Shown: in pieces, positions 33,901-42,639 of the stretch | How the letters are laid out: each line of letters opens with the position of its first letter | Position numbering within the stretch: the stretch's first letter is position 1 | Source: Klebsiella africana | GTDB taxonomy: Bacteria > Pseudomonadota > Gammaproteobacteria > Enterobacterales > Enterobacteriaceae | DNA: 64,000 nucleotides | Direction of reading: 5' to 3' | Assembly: GCF_020526085.1 (NCBI RefSeq) | Contig: NZ_CP084874.1 | Span: forward strand, 620,001-684,000 | Notes under the pieces: generated by a model | Databases searched by the model: none | The model's input: the letters and a program-made list of their open reading frames with translations, nothing else | What the model was told of the DNA's origin: nothing | Program-made: the position numbers and the translations under genes

Positions 33901-34998
33901 ATGCTAAAAGTTATTCAATCTCCAGCCAAATATCTTCAGGGTCCTGATGCTGCTGTTCTGTTCGGTCAATATGCCAAAAACCTGGCGGAAAGCTTCTTCG
34001 TCATCGCCGACGATTTCGTAATGAAGCTGGCGGGAGAGAAAGTGGTGAATGGCCTGCAGAGCCACGATATTCGCTGCCATGCGGAACGGTTTAACGGTGA
34101 ATGCAGCCATGCGGAAATTAACCGTCTGATGGCGATTTTGCAAAAACAGGGCTGCCGCGGGGTGGTCGGGATCGGCGGTGGTAAAACCCTCGATACCGCG
34201 AAGGCGATCGGTTACTACCAGAAGCTGCCGGTGGTGGTGATCCCGACCATCGCCTCGACCGATGCGCCAACCAGCGCACTGTCGGTGATCTACACCGAAG
34301 CGGGCGAGTTTGAAGAGTATCTGATCTATCCGAAAAACCCGGATATGGTGGTGATGGACACGGCGATTATCGCCAAAGCGCCGGTACGCCTGCTGGTCTC
34401 CGGCATGGGCGATGCGCTCTCCACCTGGTTCGAGGCCAAAGCTTGCTACGATGCGCGCGCCACCAGCATGGCCGGAGGACAGTCCACCGAGGCGGCGCTG
34501 AGCCTCGCCCGCCTGTGCTATGATACGCTGCTGGCGGAGGGCGAAAAGGCCCGTCTGGCGGCGCAGGCCGGGGTAGTGACCGAAGCGCTGGAGCGCATCA
34601 TCGAGGCGAACACTTACCTCAGCGGCATTGGCTTTGAAAGCAGTGGCCTGGCCGCTGCCCACGCAATCCACAACGGTTTCACCATTCTTGAAGAGTGCCA
34701 CCATCTGTATCACGGTGAGAAAGTGGCCTTCGGTACCCTGGCGCAGCTGGTGCTACAGAACAGCCCGATGGACGAGATTGAAACGGTGCTGGGCTTCTGC
34801 CAGCGCGTCGGCCTGCCGGTGACGCTCGCGCAGATGGGCGTCAAAGAGGGGATCGACGAGAAAATCGCCGCGGTGGCGAAAGCCACCTGCGCGGAAGGGG
34901 AAACCATCCACAATATGCCGTTTGCGGTGACCCCGGAGAGCGTCCATGCCGCTATCCTCACCGCCGATCTGTTAGGCCAGCAGTGGCTGGCGCGTTAA
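33901..34998 (+). CDS. dhaD: Glycerol dehydrogenase DhaD (GldA type)
   Basis: DhaD oxidises glycerol to dihydroxyacetone with NAD+, opening the oxidative branch of glycerol fermentation. From the ATG at 33901 the protein is 365 aa of the metal-dependent alcohol dehydrogenase family. It has the NAD-binding GIGGGKTLDTAKAIG (about residue 92) and metal ligands in ASTDAPTSALS, LAAAHAIHNGFT and HGEKVAFGT. The in-frame codon at 33874 is less likely given the GAGGG ribosome site nearer the chosen ATG. It is divergent from dhaKLM. Confidence 0.96.
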   Translation: MLKVIQSPAKYLQGPDAAVLFGQYAKNLAESFFVIADDFVMKLAGEKVVNGLQSHDIRCHAERFNGECSHAEINRLMAILQKQGCRGVVGIGGGKTLDTAKAIGYYQKLPVVVIPTIASTDAPTSALSVIYTEAGEFEEYLIYPKNPDMVVMDTAIIAKAPVRLLVSGMGDALSTWFEAKACYDARATSMAGGQSTEAALSLARLCYDTLLAEGEKARLAAQAGVVTEALERIIEANTYLSGIGFESSGLAAAHAIHNGFTILEECHHLYHGEKVAFGTLAQLVLQNSPMDEIETVLGFCQRVGLPVTLAQMGVKEGIDEKIAAVAKATCAEGETIHNMPFAVTPESVHAAILTADLLGQQWLAR

Positions 34999-35010
34999 TT
35001 CGCGGTGGCT

Positions 35011-35071
35011 AAACCGCTGGCGCAGGTCAGCGGTTTTTCTTTCTCCCCTCCGGCAGTCGCTGCCGGAGGGG
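35011..35071 (+). terminator. Tandem terminator hairpins between dhaD and dhaR
   Basis: The first hairpin (AAACCGCTG / CAGCGGTTT, 35011-35036) has a T-rich tail and is a good intrinsic terminator. The second (35045-35071) is a perfect eleven-base-pair stem (CCCCTCCGGCA / TGCCGGAGGGG, loop GTCGC) ending about 30 bases before the dhaR start. Confidence 0.75.
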
Positions 35072-35099
35072 TTCTCTATGGTACAACGCGGAAAAGGAT

Positions 35100-37025
35100 A
35101 TGACTGTTCAGACTCAGGAAACCGGGAAGGCGGTCTCTTCCGTCATCGCCCAGTCATGGCACCGCTGCAGCAAGTTTATGCAGCGCGAAACCTGGCAAAC
35201 GCCGCACCAGGCCCAGGGCCTGACCTTCGACTCCATCTGTCGGCGTAAAACCGCGCTGCTGACCATTGGCCAGGCTGCGCTGGAAGACGCCTGGGAGTTT
35301 ATGGACGGCCGCCCCTGCGCGCTGTTTATTCTTGATGAGTCCGCCTGCATCCTGAGCCGCTGCGGCGAGCCGCAAACCCTGGCCCAGCTGGCTGCCCTGG
35401 GATTTCGCGACGGCAGCTATTGTGCGGAGAGTATTATCGGCACCTGCGCGCTGTCGCTGGCCGCAATGCAGGGCCAGCCGATCAACACCGCCGGCGATCG
35501 GCATTTTAAGCAGGCGCTACAGCCGTGGAGTTTTTGCTCGACGCCGGTGTTTGATAACCACGGGCGGCTGTTCGGCTCTATTTCGCTTTGCTGTCTGGTC
35601 GAGCACCAGTCCAGCGCCGACCTCTCCCTGACGCTGGCCATCGCCCGCGAGGTGGGTAACTCCCTGCTCACCGACAGCTTGCTGGCGGAGTCCAACCGCC
35701 ACCTCAACCAGATGTACGGCCTGCTGGAGAGCATGGACGATGGGGTGATGGCGTGGAACGAACAGGGCGTGCTGCAGTTTCTCAATGTTCAGGCGGCGAG
35801 ACTGTTGCATCTTGATGCTCAGGCCAGCCAGGGGAAAAATATCGCCGATCTGGTGACCCTCCCGGCGCTTCTGCGCCGCGCCATCAAACACGCCCGCGGC
35901 CTGAATCACGTCGAAGTCACCTTTGAAAGTCAGCATCAGTTTGTCGACGCGGTGATCACCTTAAAACCGATTGTCGAGGCGCAAGGCAACAGCTTTATTC
36001 TGCTGCTGCATCCGGTGGAGCAGATGCGGCAGCTGATGACCAGCCAGCTCGGTAAAGTCAGCCACACCTTTGAACAGATGTCTGCTGACGATCCGGAAAC
36101 CCGGCGCCTGATCCACTTTGGCCGCCAGGCGGCGCGCGGCGGCTTCCCGGTGCTGCTGTGCGGCGAAGAGGGGGTTGGGAAAGAGCTGCTGAGCCAGGCT
36201 ATCCACAATGAAAGCGAACGGGCGGGCGGCCCCTATATCGCCGTCAACTGCCAGCTGTATGCCGACAGCGTGCTGGGCCAGGATTTTATGGGCAGCGCCC
36301 CTACCGACGATGAGAATGGCCGCCTGAGCCGCCTTGAGCTGGCCAACGGCGGCACTTTGTTTCTGGAAAAGATCGAGTATCTGGCGCCGGAGCTGCAGTC
36401 GGCTCTGCTGCAGGTGATTAAGCAGGGCGTGCTCACCCGCCTCGACGCCCGGCGCCTGATCCCGGTGGATGTGAAGGTGATTGCCACCACCACCGTCGAT
36501 CTCGCCAACCTGGTGGAGCAGAACCGCTTTAGCCGCCAGCTGTACTATGCGCTGCACTCCTTTGAAATCGTCATCCCGCCGCTGCGCGCCCGACGCAACA
36601 GTATCCCGTCGCTGGTACATAACCGGCTGAAGAGCCTGGAGAAGCGTTTCTCTTCGCGGCTGAAAGTGGACGATGACGCGCTGGCGCAGCTGGTGGCCTA
36701 CTCGTGGCCGGGGAATGATTTTGAGCTCAACAGCGTCATTGAGAATATCGCCATCAGCAGCGACAACGGCCATATACGCCTGAGTAATCTGCCGGAATAT
36801 CTCTTTTCCGAGCGGCCGGGCGGGGATAGCGCGTCATCGCTGCTGCCGGCCAGCCTGACCTTTAGCGCCATCGAAAAGGAAGCTATTATTCACGCCGCCC
36901 GGGTGACCAGCGGGCGGGTGCAGGAGATGTCGCAGCTGCTCAATATCGGCCGTACCACCCTGTGGCGCAAAATGAAGCAGTACGATATTGACGCCAGCCA
37001 GTTCAAGCGCAAGCATCAGGCCTAG
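35100..37025 (+). CDS. dhaR: Transcriptional activator DhaR of the glycerol regulon
   Basis: DhaR activates the dha genes. The 641-aa protein has an N-terminal GAF-like sensor (about 50-190), a PAS-like domain (about 200-310), an AAA+ module of the NtrC class (about 325-550) and a C-terminal Fis-type helix-turn-helix (about 595-635). The AAA+ part keeps Walker A (GEEGVGKE) but lacks the sigma-54-contacting GAFTGA loop, and its Walker B is altered (GGTLFLEKIEYL). It therefore probably works with sigma-70, as reported for E. coli DhaR. Its last 23 bases overlap the convergent adenosyltransferase gene. Confidence 0.95.
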   Translation: MTVQTQETGKAVSSVIAQSWHRCSKFMQRETWQTPHQAQGLTFDSICRRKTALLTIGQAALEDAWEFMDGRPCALFILDESACILSRCGEPQTLAQLAALGFRDGSYCAESIIGTCALSLAAMQGQPINTAGDRHFKQALQPWSFCSTPVFDNHGRLFGSISLCCLVEHQSSADLSLTLAIAREVGNSLLTDSLLAESNRHLNQMYGLLESMDDGVMAWNEQGVLQFLNVQAARLLHLDAQASQGKNIADLVTLPALLRRAIKHARGLNHVEVTFESQHQFVDAVITLKPIVEAQGNSFILLLHPVEQMRQLMTSQLGKVSHTFEQMSADDPETRRLIHFGRQAARGGFPVLLCGEEGVGKELLSQAIHNESERAGGPYIAVNCQLYADSVLGQDFMGSAPTDDENGRLSRLELANGGTLFLEKIEYLAPELQSALLQVIKQGVLTRLDARRLIPVDVKVIATTTVDLANLVEQNRFSRQLYYALHSFEIVIPPLRARRNSIPSLVHNRLKSLEKRFSSRLKVDDDALAQLVAYSWPGNDFELNSVIENIAISSDNGHIRLSNLPEYLFSERPGGDSASSLLPASLTFSAIEKEAIIHAARVTSGRVQEMSQLLNIGRTTLWRKMKQYDIDASQFKRKHQA

Positions 37026-37533
37026 TCTCTTCGATTCGCGCCATGGAGAACAGGGCATCTGACAGGCGATTGCTGTAGCGTTTGAGCGCGTCGCGCAGCG
37101 GATGCGCGCGATCCATGGCCGTCAGCAGGCGTTCGAGCCGACGGGACTGGGTGCGCGCCACATGCAGCTGGGCAGAAGCGAGATTCTTCCCCGGGATCAC
37201 GAACTGTTTTAACGGGCCGCTCTCGGCCATATTGCGGTCGATAAGCTGTTCCAGGGCGCTGATCTCCTCTTCGCCGATCGTCTGGCTCAGACGGGTCAGG
37301 CCCCGCGCATCGCTGGCCAGTTCAGCCCCCAACACGAACAGCGTTTGCTGAATCTGGTGCAGGCTTTCCCGCAGCCCGGCGTCGCGGGTGGTGGCGTAGC
37401 AGACACCCAGCTGGGATATCAGTTCATCGACGGTGCCGTAGGCCTCGACGCGAATATGGTCTTTCTCGATGCGGCTGCCGCCGTACAGGGCGGTGGTGCC
37501 TTTATCCCCGGTGCGGGTATAGATACGGTACAT
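37003..37533 (-). CDS. PduO-type ATP:cob(I)alamin adenosyltransferase (OrfW)
   Basis: This enzyme makes adenosylcobalamin, the cofactor of the glycerol dehydratase encoded nearby. The 176-aa protein has the family N-terminus MYRIYTRTGDKGTTALYGG, whose basic loop binds ATP, the VDELISQLGV helix and the C-terminal RYSNRLSDALFSMAR motif. It is the last gene of the leftward dhaT-dhaG group, abutting dhaG with no gap, and its end overlaps the dhaR end by 23 bases. Confidence 0.92.
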   Translation of the reverse strand: MYRIYTRTGDKGTTALYGGSRIEKDHIRVEAYGTVDELISQLGVCYATTRDAGLRESLHQIQQTLFVLGAELASDARGLTRLSQTIGEEEISALEQLIDRNMAESGPLKQFVIPGKNLASAQLHVARTQSRRLERLLTAMDRAHPLRDALKRYSNRLSDALFSMARIEETRPDACA

Positions 37534-37887
37534 TCAGTTTCTCTCACTTAACGGCAGGACTTTAACCAGCTGCCCGGCGTTGGCGCCGAGCGTACGCAGA
37601 TGAGCATCGCTATCGGTGACGTGTCCGGTAGCCAGCGGCGCGTCCGCCGGCAGCTGGGCATGAGTGAGGGCTATCTCGCCGGATGCGCTGAGCCCGATAC
37701 CCACCCGCAGGGGCGAGCTTCTGGCCGCCAGGGCGCCCAGCGCAGCGGCGTCACCGCCTCCGTCATAGGTTATGGTCTGGCAGGGGACCCCCTGCTCCTC
37801 CAGCCCCCAGCACAGCTCATTGATGGCGCCGGCATGGTGGCCGCGCGGATCGTAAAACAGGCGTACGCCTGGCGGTGAAAGCGACAT
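37534..37887 (-). CDS. dhaG: Glycerol dehydratase reactivase, small subunit DhaG
   Basis: DhaG works with DhaF to swap damaged cobalamin out of inactivated glycerol dehydratase. The 117-aa protein resembles the dehydratase beta subunit fold: VRLFYDPRGHHAGAINELCWGLEE near the start, and the VGIGLSASGEIALTHAQLP segment. It lies 20 bases after dhaT and directly before the adenosyltransferase, so B12 repair and B12 supply are coexpressed. Confidence 0.93.
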   Translation of the reverse strand: MSLSPPGVRLFYDPRGHHAGAINELCWGLEEQGVPCQTITYDGGGDAAALGALAARSSPLRVGIGLSASGEIALTHAQLPADAPLATGHVTDSDAHLRTLGANAGQLVKVLPLSERN

Positions 37888-37907
37888 GACGGCCCCCTCG
37901 TTAACAC

Positions 37908-39071
37908 TCAGAATGCCTGGCGGAAAATCGCGGCAATCTCCTGCTCGTTGCCTTTACGCGGGTTCGAGAACGCATTGCCGTCTTTCAGAGCCATCTCCGA
38001 CATATACGGGAAGTCGGCCTCTTTTACGCCCAGATCGCGCAGATGCTGCGGAATACCGATATCCATCGACAGACGCGTGATCGCGGCGATGGCTTTTTCC
38101 GCTGCGTCGAGGGTGGACAGTCCGGTGATATTTTCGCCCATCAGTTCAGCGATATCGGCGAATTTCTCCGGGTTGGCGATCAGGTTGTAGCGGGCCACAT
38201 GCGGCAGCAGGACAGCGTTGGCCACGCCGTGCGGCATGTCGTACAGGCCGCCCAGCTGGTGCGCCATGGCGTGCACGTAGCCGAGGTTGGCGTTATTGAA
38301 GGCCATCCCGGCCAGCAGAGAGGCGTAGGCCATGTTTTCCCGCGCCTGCAGATTGCTGCCGAGGGCCACGGCCTGGCGCAGGTTGCGGGCGATGAGGCGG
38401 ATCGCCTGCATGGCGGCGGCGTCCGTCACCGGGTTAGCGTCTTTGGAGATATAGGCCTCTACGGCGTGGGTCAGGGCATCCATCCCGGTCGCCGCGGTCA
38501 GGGCGGCCGGTTTACCGATCATCAGCAGCGGATCGTTAATGGAGACCGACGGCAGGTTGCGCCAGCTGACGATCACAAACTTCACTTTGGTTTCGGTGTT
38601 GGTCAGGACGCAGTGGCGGGTGACCTCGCTGGCGGTGCCGGCGGTGGTGTTGACGGCGACGATGGGCGGCAGCGGGTTGGTCAGGGTCTCGATGCCGGCA
38701 TACTGGTACAGATCGCCCTCATGGGTGGCTGCAATACCGATGCCTTTGCCGCAGTCGTGCGGGCTGCCGCCGCCCACGGTGACGATAATGTCGCACTGTT
38801 CGCGGCGAAACACGGCGAGGCCGTCACGCACGTTGGTGTCTTTTGGGTTCGGCTCGACGCCGTCAAAGATCGCTACCTCGATCCCGGCCTCCCGCAGATA
38901 ATGCAGGGTTTTATCCACCGCGCCATCTTTAATGGCCCGTAGGCCTTTGTCGGTGACCAGCAGGGCTTTCTTTCCTCCCAGCAGCTGGCAGCGTTCGCCG
39001 ACTACGGAAATGGCGTTGGGGCCAAAAAAGTTAACGTTTGGCACCAGATAATCAAACATACGATAGCTCAT
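37908..39071 (-). CDS. dhaT: 1,3-Propanediol dehydrogenase DhaT
   Basis: DhaT reduces 3-hydroxypropionaldehyde to 1,3-propanediol with NADH, regenerating NAD+ in anaerobic glycerol growth. The 387-aa protein is an iron-dependent type-III alcohol dehydrogenase. It has the NAD-binding GGGSPHDCGKGIG motif (about residue 97), the iron-ligand motif MDALTHAVEAYIS (about 192) and the second metal segment GYVHAMAHQLGGLYDMPHG. It lies between orfY and dhaG in one leftward operon. Confidence 0.97.
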   Translation of the reverse strand: MSYRMFDYLVPNVNFFGPNAISVVGERCQLLGGKKALLVTDKGLRAIKDGAVDKTLHYLREAGIEVAIFDGVEPNPKDTNVRDGLAVFRREQCDIIVTVGGGSPHDCGKGIGIAATHEGDLYQYAGIETLTNPLPPIVAVNTTAGTASEVTRHCVLTNTETKVKFVIVSWRNLPSVSINDPLLMIGKPAALTAATGMDALTHAVEAYISKDANPVTDAAAMQAIRLIARNLRQAVALGSNLQARENMAYASLLAGMAFNNANLGYVHAMAHQLGGLYDMPHGVANAVLLPHVARYNLIANPEKFADIAELMGENITGLSTLDAAEKAIAAITRLSMDIGIPQHLRDLGVKEADFPYMSEMALKDGNAFSNPRKGNEQEIAAIFRQAF

Positions 39072-39092
39072 AATATACCTTCTCGCTTCAGG

Positions 39093-39521
39093 TTATAATG
39101 CGGAAAAACAATCCAGGGCGCACTGCGCTAATAATTGATCCTGCTCGACCGTACCGCCGCTAACGCCAACGGCGCCAATTACCTGCTCATTAAAAATAAC
39201 TGGCAGGCCGCCGCCAAAAATAATAATTCTCTGTTGGTTGGTTAGCTGCAGACCATACAGAGATTGTCCCGGCTGGACCGCTGACGTAATTTCATGGGTA
39301 CCTTGTTTTAGACTACAGGCGCTCCAGGCTTTATTCAGAGAAATATCGCAGCTGGAGACGAAGGCCTCGTCCATCCGCTGGATAAGCAGCGTATTGCCCC
39401 CGCGGTCGACCACGGAAAACACCACCGGAACGTTGATCTCATTAGCTTTTTGTTGCACCGCTGCCGCCATTTTCTGGGCGGCGGCCAGGGTGATTGTCTG
39501 AACTTGTTGACTCTTGTTCAT
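39093..39521 (-). CDS. OrfY, GlcG/HbpS-family protein of the dha regulon
   Basis: This is a 142-aa protein of the GlcG/HbpS-like (DUF336) family, found in B12-dependent diol and glycerol operons; a role in binding corrinoid or haem-like ligands has been proposed for the family. The start is the second of two adjacent ATGs (39521), with GGGAGA upstream, giving MNKSQQVQTITLAAAQ as in known OrfY. The central RIIIFGGGLPVI strand is the family core. It is the first gene of the orfY-dhaT-dhaG-orfW operon, divergent from dhaB. Confidence 0.88.
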   Translation of the reverse strand: MNKSQQVQTITLAAAQKMAAAVQQKANEINVPVVFSVVDRGGNTLLIQRMDEAFVSSCDISLNKAWSACSLKQGTHEITSAVQPGQSLYGLQLTNQQRIIIFGGGLPVIFNEQVIGAVGVSGGTVEQDQLLAQCALDCFSAL

Positions 39522-39934
39522 CATGCTCTCCCACACCAGGATAATGCTGGTGTGAATAGTCAGTATGGGGTGATAGTCAAAAACGATCACCAGACGGTTG
39601 GCTTACTTTATTTTTGTCAGCGTTATTTTGTCGCCCGCCATGATTTAGTCAATAGGGTTAAAATAGCGTCGGTAAAACGTAATTAAGGGCGTTTTTTATT
39701 AATTGATTTATATCATTGCGGGCGATCACATTTTTTATTTTTGCCGCCGGAGTAAAGTTTCATAGTGAAACTGTCGGTAGATTTCGTGTGCCAAATTGAA
39801 ACGAAATTAAATTTATTTTTTTCACCACTGGCTCATTTAAAGTTCCGCTATTGCCGGTAATGGCCGGGCGGCAACGACGCTGGCCCGGCGTATTCGCTAC
39901 CGTCTGCGGATTTCACCTTTTGAGCCGATGAACA
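39522..39934. promoter_or_regulatory. orfY/dhaB divergent control region with a DhaR-like operator pair
   Basis: The AT-rich gap carries a perfect GTTTC-ATAGT-GAAAC repeat at 39757-39771 and a half-degenerate partner GTGCC-AAATT-GAAAC at 39788-39802, exactly 31 bases apart. This repeats the pair geometry of the dhaK/dhaD gap. It is the likely control point for both the dehydratase operon and dhaT. Confidence 0.6.
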
Positions 39935-41602
39935 ATGAAAAGATCAAAACGATTTGCAGTACTGGCCCAGCGCCCCGTCAATCAGGACGGGCTGATTGGC
40001 GAGTGGCCTGAAGAGGGACTGATCGCCATGGACAGCCCCTTTGACCCGGTCTCTTCAGTAAAAGTGGAAAACGGTCTGATCGTCGAACTGGACGGCAAGC
40101 GCCGGGACCAGTTTGACATGATCGACCGGTTTATCGCCGATTACGCGATCAACGTTGAGCGCACAGAGCAGGCAATGCGCCTGGAGGCGGTGGAAATAGC
40201 CCGCATGCTGGTGGATATTCACGTCAGCCGGGAGGAGATCATTGCCATCACCACCGCCATCACCCCGGCCAAAGCGGTCGAGGTGATGGCGCAGATGAAC
40301 GTGGTGGAGATGATGATGGCGCTGCAGAAGATGCGTGCCCGCCGGACCCCCTCCAACCAGTGCCACGTCACCAATCTCAAAGATAATCCGGTGCAGATTG
40401 CCGCTGACGCCGCCGAAGCCGGGATCCGCGGCTTCTCAGAACAGGAGACCACGGTCGGTATCGCGCGCTACGCGCCGTTTAACGCCCTGGCGCTGTTGGT
40501 CGGTTCGCAGTGCGGCCGCCCCGGCGTGTTGACGCAATGCTCGGTGGAAGAGGCCACCGAGCTGGAGCTGGGCATGCGTGGCTTAACCAGCTACGCCGAG
40601 ACGGTATCGGTCTACGGCACCGAGGCGGTATTTACCGACGGCGATGATACGCCGTGGTCAAAGGCGTTCCTCGCCTCGGCCTACGCCTCCCGCGGGTTGA
40701 AAATGCGCTACACCTCCGGCACCGGCTCCGAAGCGCTGATGGGCTATTCGGAGAGCAAGTCGATGCTCTACCTTGAATCGCGCTGCATCTTCATTACCAA
40801 AGGCGCCGGGGTTCAGGGACTGCAAAACGGCGCGGTGAGCTGCATCGGCATGACCGGCGCTGTGCCGTCAGGTATTCGGGCGGTGCTGGCGGAAAACCTG
40901 ATCGCCTCTATGCTCGACCTCGAAGTGGCGTCCGCCAATGACCAGACTTTTTCCCACTCGGATATTCGCCGCACCGCGCGCACCCTGATGCAGATGCTGC
41001 CGGGCACCGACTTTATTTTCTCCGGCTACAGCGCGGTGCCGAACTACGACAACATGTTCGCCGGCTCGAACTTCGATGCGGAAGATTTTGATGATTACAA
41101 CATTCTGCAGCGTGACCTGATGGTTGACGGTGGTCTGCGTCCGGTGACCGAGGCGGAAACCATCGCCATTCGCCAGAAAGCGGCGCGGGCGATCCAGGCC
41201 GTTTTCCGCGAGCTGGGGCTGCCGCCGATCGCCGACGAGGAGGTGGAGGCCGCCACCTACGCGCATGGCAGCAACGAGATGCCGCCGCGTAATGTGGTGG
41301 AGGATCTGAGCGCGGTGGAAGAGATGATGAAGCGCAACATCACCGGCCTCGATATTGTCGGCGCCCTGAGCCGCAGCGGCTTTGAGGATATCGCCAGCAA
41401 TATTCTCAATATGCTTCGCCAGCGGGTCACCGGTGATTACCTGCAGACCTCGGCCATTCTCGATCGGCAGTTCGAGGTGGTGAGCGCGGTCAACGACATC
41501 AATGACTATCAGGGGCCGGGCACCGGCTATCGCATCTCTGCCGAACGCTGGGCGGAGATCAAAAATATTCCGGGCGTGGTTCAGCCCGATACCATTGAAT
41601 AA
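39935..41602 (+). CDS. dhaB: Glycerol dehydratase large (alpha) subunit DhaB
   Basis: DhaB is the adenosylcobalamin-binding catalytic subunit that dehydrates glycerol to 3-hydroxypropionaldehyde. It is 555 aa, the standard length, a TIM barrel beginning MKRSKRFAVLAQRPVNQDGL. Active-site segments include NQCHVTNLKDNP and GRPGVLTQCSVEEATELELG, whose Glu and Gln residues bind K+ and substrate. It heads dhaB-dhaC-dhaE-dhaF. As a radical enzyme it suffers suicide inactivation by glycerol, which explains the reactivase genes dhaF and dhaG. Confidence 0.97.
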   Translation: MKRSKRFAVLAQRPVNQDGLIGEWPEEGLIAMDSPFDPVSSVKVENGLIVELDGKRRDQFDMIDRFIADYAINVERTEQAMRLEAVEIARMLVDIHVSREEIIAITTAITPAKAVEVMAQMNVVEMMMALQKMRARRTPSNQCHVTNLKDNPVQIAADAAEAGIRGFSEQETTVGIARYAPFNALALLVGSQCGRPGVLTQCSVEEATELELGMRGLTSYAETVSVYGTEAVFTDGDDTPWSKAFLASAYASRGLKMRYTSGTGSEALMGYSESKSMLYLESRCIFITKGAGVQGLQNGAVSCIGMTGAVPSGIRAVLAENLIASMLDLEVASANDQTFSHSDIRRTARTLMQMLPGTDFIFSGYSAVPNYDNMFAGSNFDAEDFDDYNILQRDLMVDGGLRPVTEAETIAIRQKAARAIQAVFRELGLPPIADEEVEAATYAHGSNEMPPRNVVEDLSAVEEMMKRNITGLDIVGALSRSGFEDIASNILNMLRQRVTGDYLQTSAILDRQFEVVSAVNDINDYQGPGTGYRISAERWAEIKNIPGVVQPDTIE

Positions 41603-41614
41603 GGCGGTATTCCT

Positions 41615-42199
41615 GTGCAACAGACAACCCAAATTCAGCCCTCTTTTACCCTGAAAACCCGCGAGGGCGGGGTGGCTTCTGCCGATGAACGTGCCGATGA
41701 AGTGGTGATCGGCGTCGGCCCTGCCTTCGATAAACACCAGCATCACACTCTGATCGATATGCCCCATGGCGCGATCCTCAAAGAGCTGATTGCTGGGGTG
41801 GAAGAAGAGGGGCTTCACGCCCGGGTGGTGCGCATTCTGCGCACGTCCGACGTCTCCTTTATGGCCTGGGATGCGGCCAACCTGAGCGGCTCGGGGATCG
41901 GCATCGGTATCCAGTCGAAGGGGACCACGGTCATCCATCAGCGCGATCTGCTGCCGCTCAGCAACCTGGAGCTGTTCTCCCAGGCGCCCCTGCTGACGCT
42001 GGAGACCTACCGGCAGATTGGCAAAAACGCCGCGCGCTATGCGCGCAAAGAGTCACCTTCGCCGGTACCGGTGGTGAACGACCAGATGGTGCGGCCGAAA
42101 TTTATGGCCAAAGCCGCGCTATTTCATATCAAAGAGACCAAACATGTGGTGCAGGACGCCGAGCCCGTCACCCTGCACGTCGACTTAGTAAGGGAGTGA
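41615..42199 (+). CDS. dhaC: Glycerol dehydratase medium (beta) subunit DhaC
   Basis: DhaC is the beta subunit, which together with alpha holds the cobalamin dimethylbenzimidazole side. It is 194 aa from a GTG start (41615), the start used in K. pneumoniae homologues, with AAGGCGG upstream. Characteristic segments are [19 protein letters not shown] and [19 protein letters not shown]. It lies 12 bases after dhaB and ends two bases before the dhaE ATG. Confidence 0.96.
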   Translation: MQQTTQIQPSFTLKTREGGVASADERADEVVIGVGPAFDKHQHHTLIDMPHGAILKELIAGVEEEGLHARVVRILRTSDVSFMAWDAANLSGSGIGIGIQSKGTTVIHQRDLLPLSNLELFSQAPLLTLETYRQIGKNAARYARKESPSPVPVVNDQMVRPKFMAKAALFHIKETKHVVQDAEPVTLHVDLVRE

Positions 42200-42201
42200 C
42201 C

Positions 42202-42627
42202 ATGAGCGAGAAAACCATGCGCGTGCAGGATTATCCGTTAGCCACCCGCTGCCCGGAGCATATCCTGACGCCTACCGGCAAACCATTGACCGATATTACC
42301 CTCGAGAAGGTGCTCTCTGGCGAGGTGGGCCCGCAGGATGTGCGGATCTCCCGTCAGACCCTTGAGTACCAGGCGCAGATTGCCGAGCAGATGCAGCGCC
42401 ATGCGGTGGCGCGCAATTTCCGCCGCGCGGCGGAGCTTATCGCCATTCCTGACGAGCGCATTCTGGCTATCTATAACGCGCTGCGTCCGTTCCGCTCCTC
42501 GCAGGCGGAGCTGCTGGCGATCGCCGACGAGCTGGAGCACACCTGGCATGCGACAGTGAATGCCGCCTTTGTCCGGGAGTCAGCGGAAGTGTATCTGCAG
42601 CGGCATAAGCTGCGTAAAGGAAGCTAA
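42202..42627 (+). CDS. dhaE: Glycerol dehydratase small (gamma) subunit DhaE
   Basis: DhaE is the small helical subunit completing the (alpha-beta-gamma)2 dehydratase. It is 141 aa from the ATG at 42202 (MSEKTMRVQDYPLA). An upstream GTG two codons earlier overlaps the dhaC stop and is less likely, since AGGGAG lies six bases before the ATG. Sequence and length match known gamma subunits. Confidence 0.95.
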   Translation: MSEKTMRVQDYPLATRCPEHILTPTGKPLTDITLEKVLSGEVGPQDVRISRQTLEYQAQIAEQMQRHAVARNFRRAAELIAIPDERILAIYNALRPFRSSQAELLAIADELEHTWHATVNAAFVRESAEVYLQRHKLRKGS

Positions 42628-42639
42628 GCGGAGGTCAGC

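Noticed and set aside
35100..37025. DhaR as a sigma-54-dependent activator
   Set aside because: The GAFTGA loop is absent and Walker B is altered, and no -24/-12 element was seen in the dha control regions.
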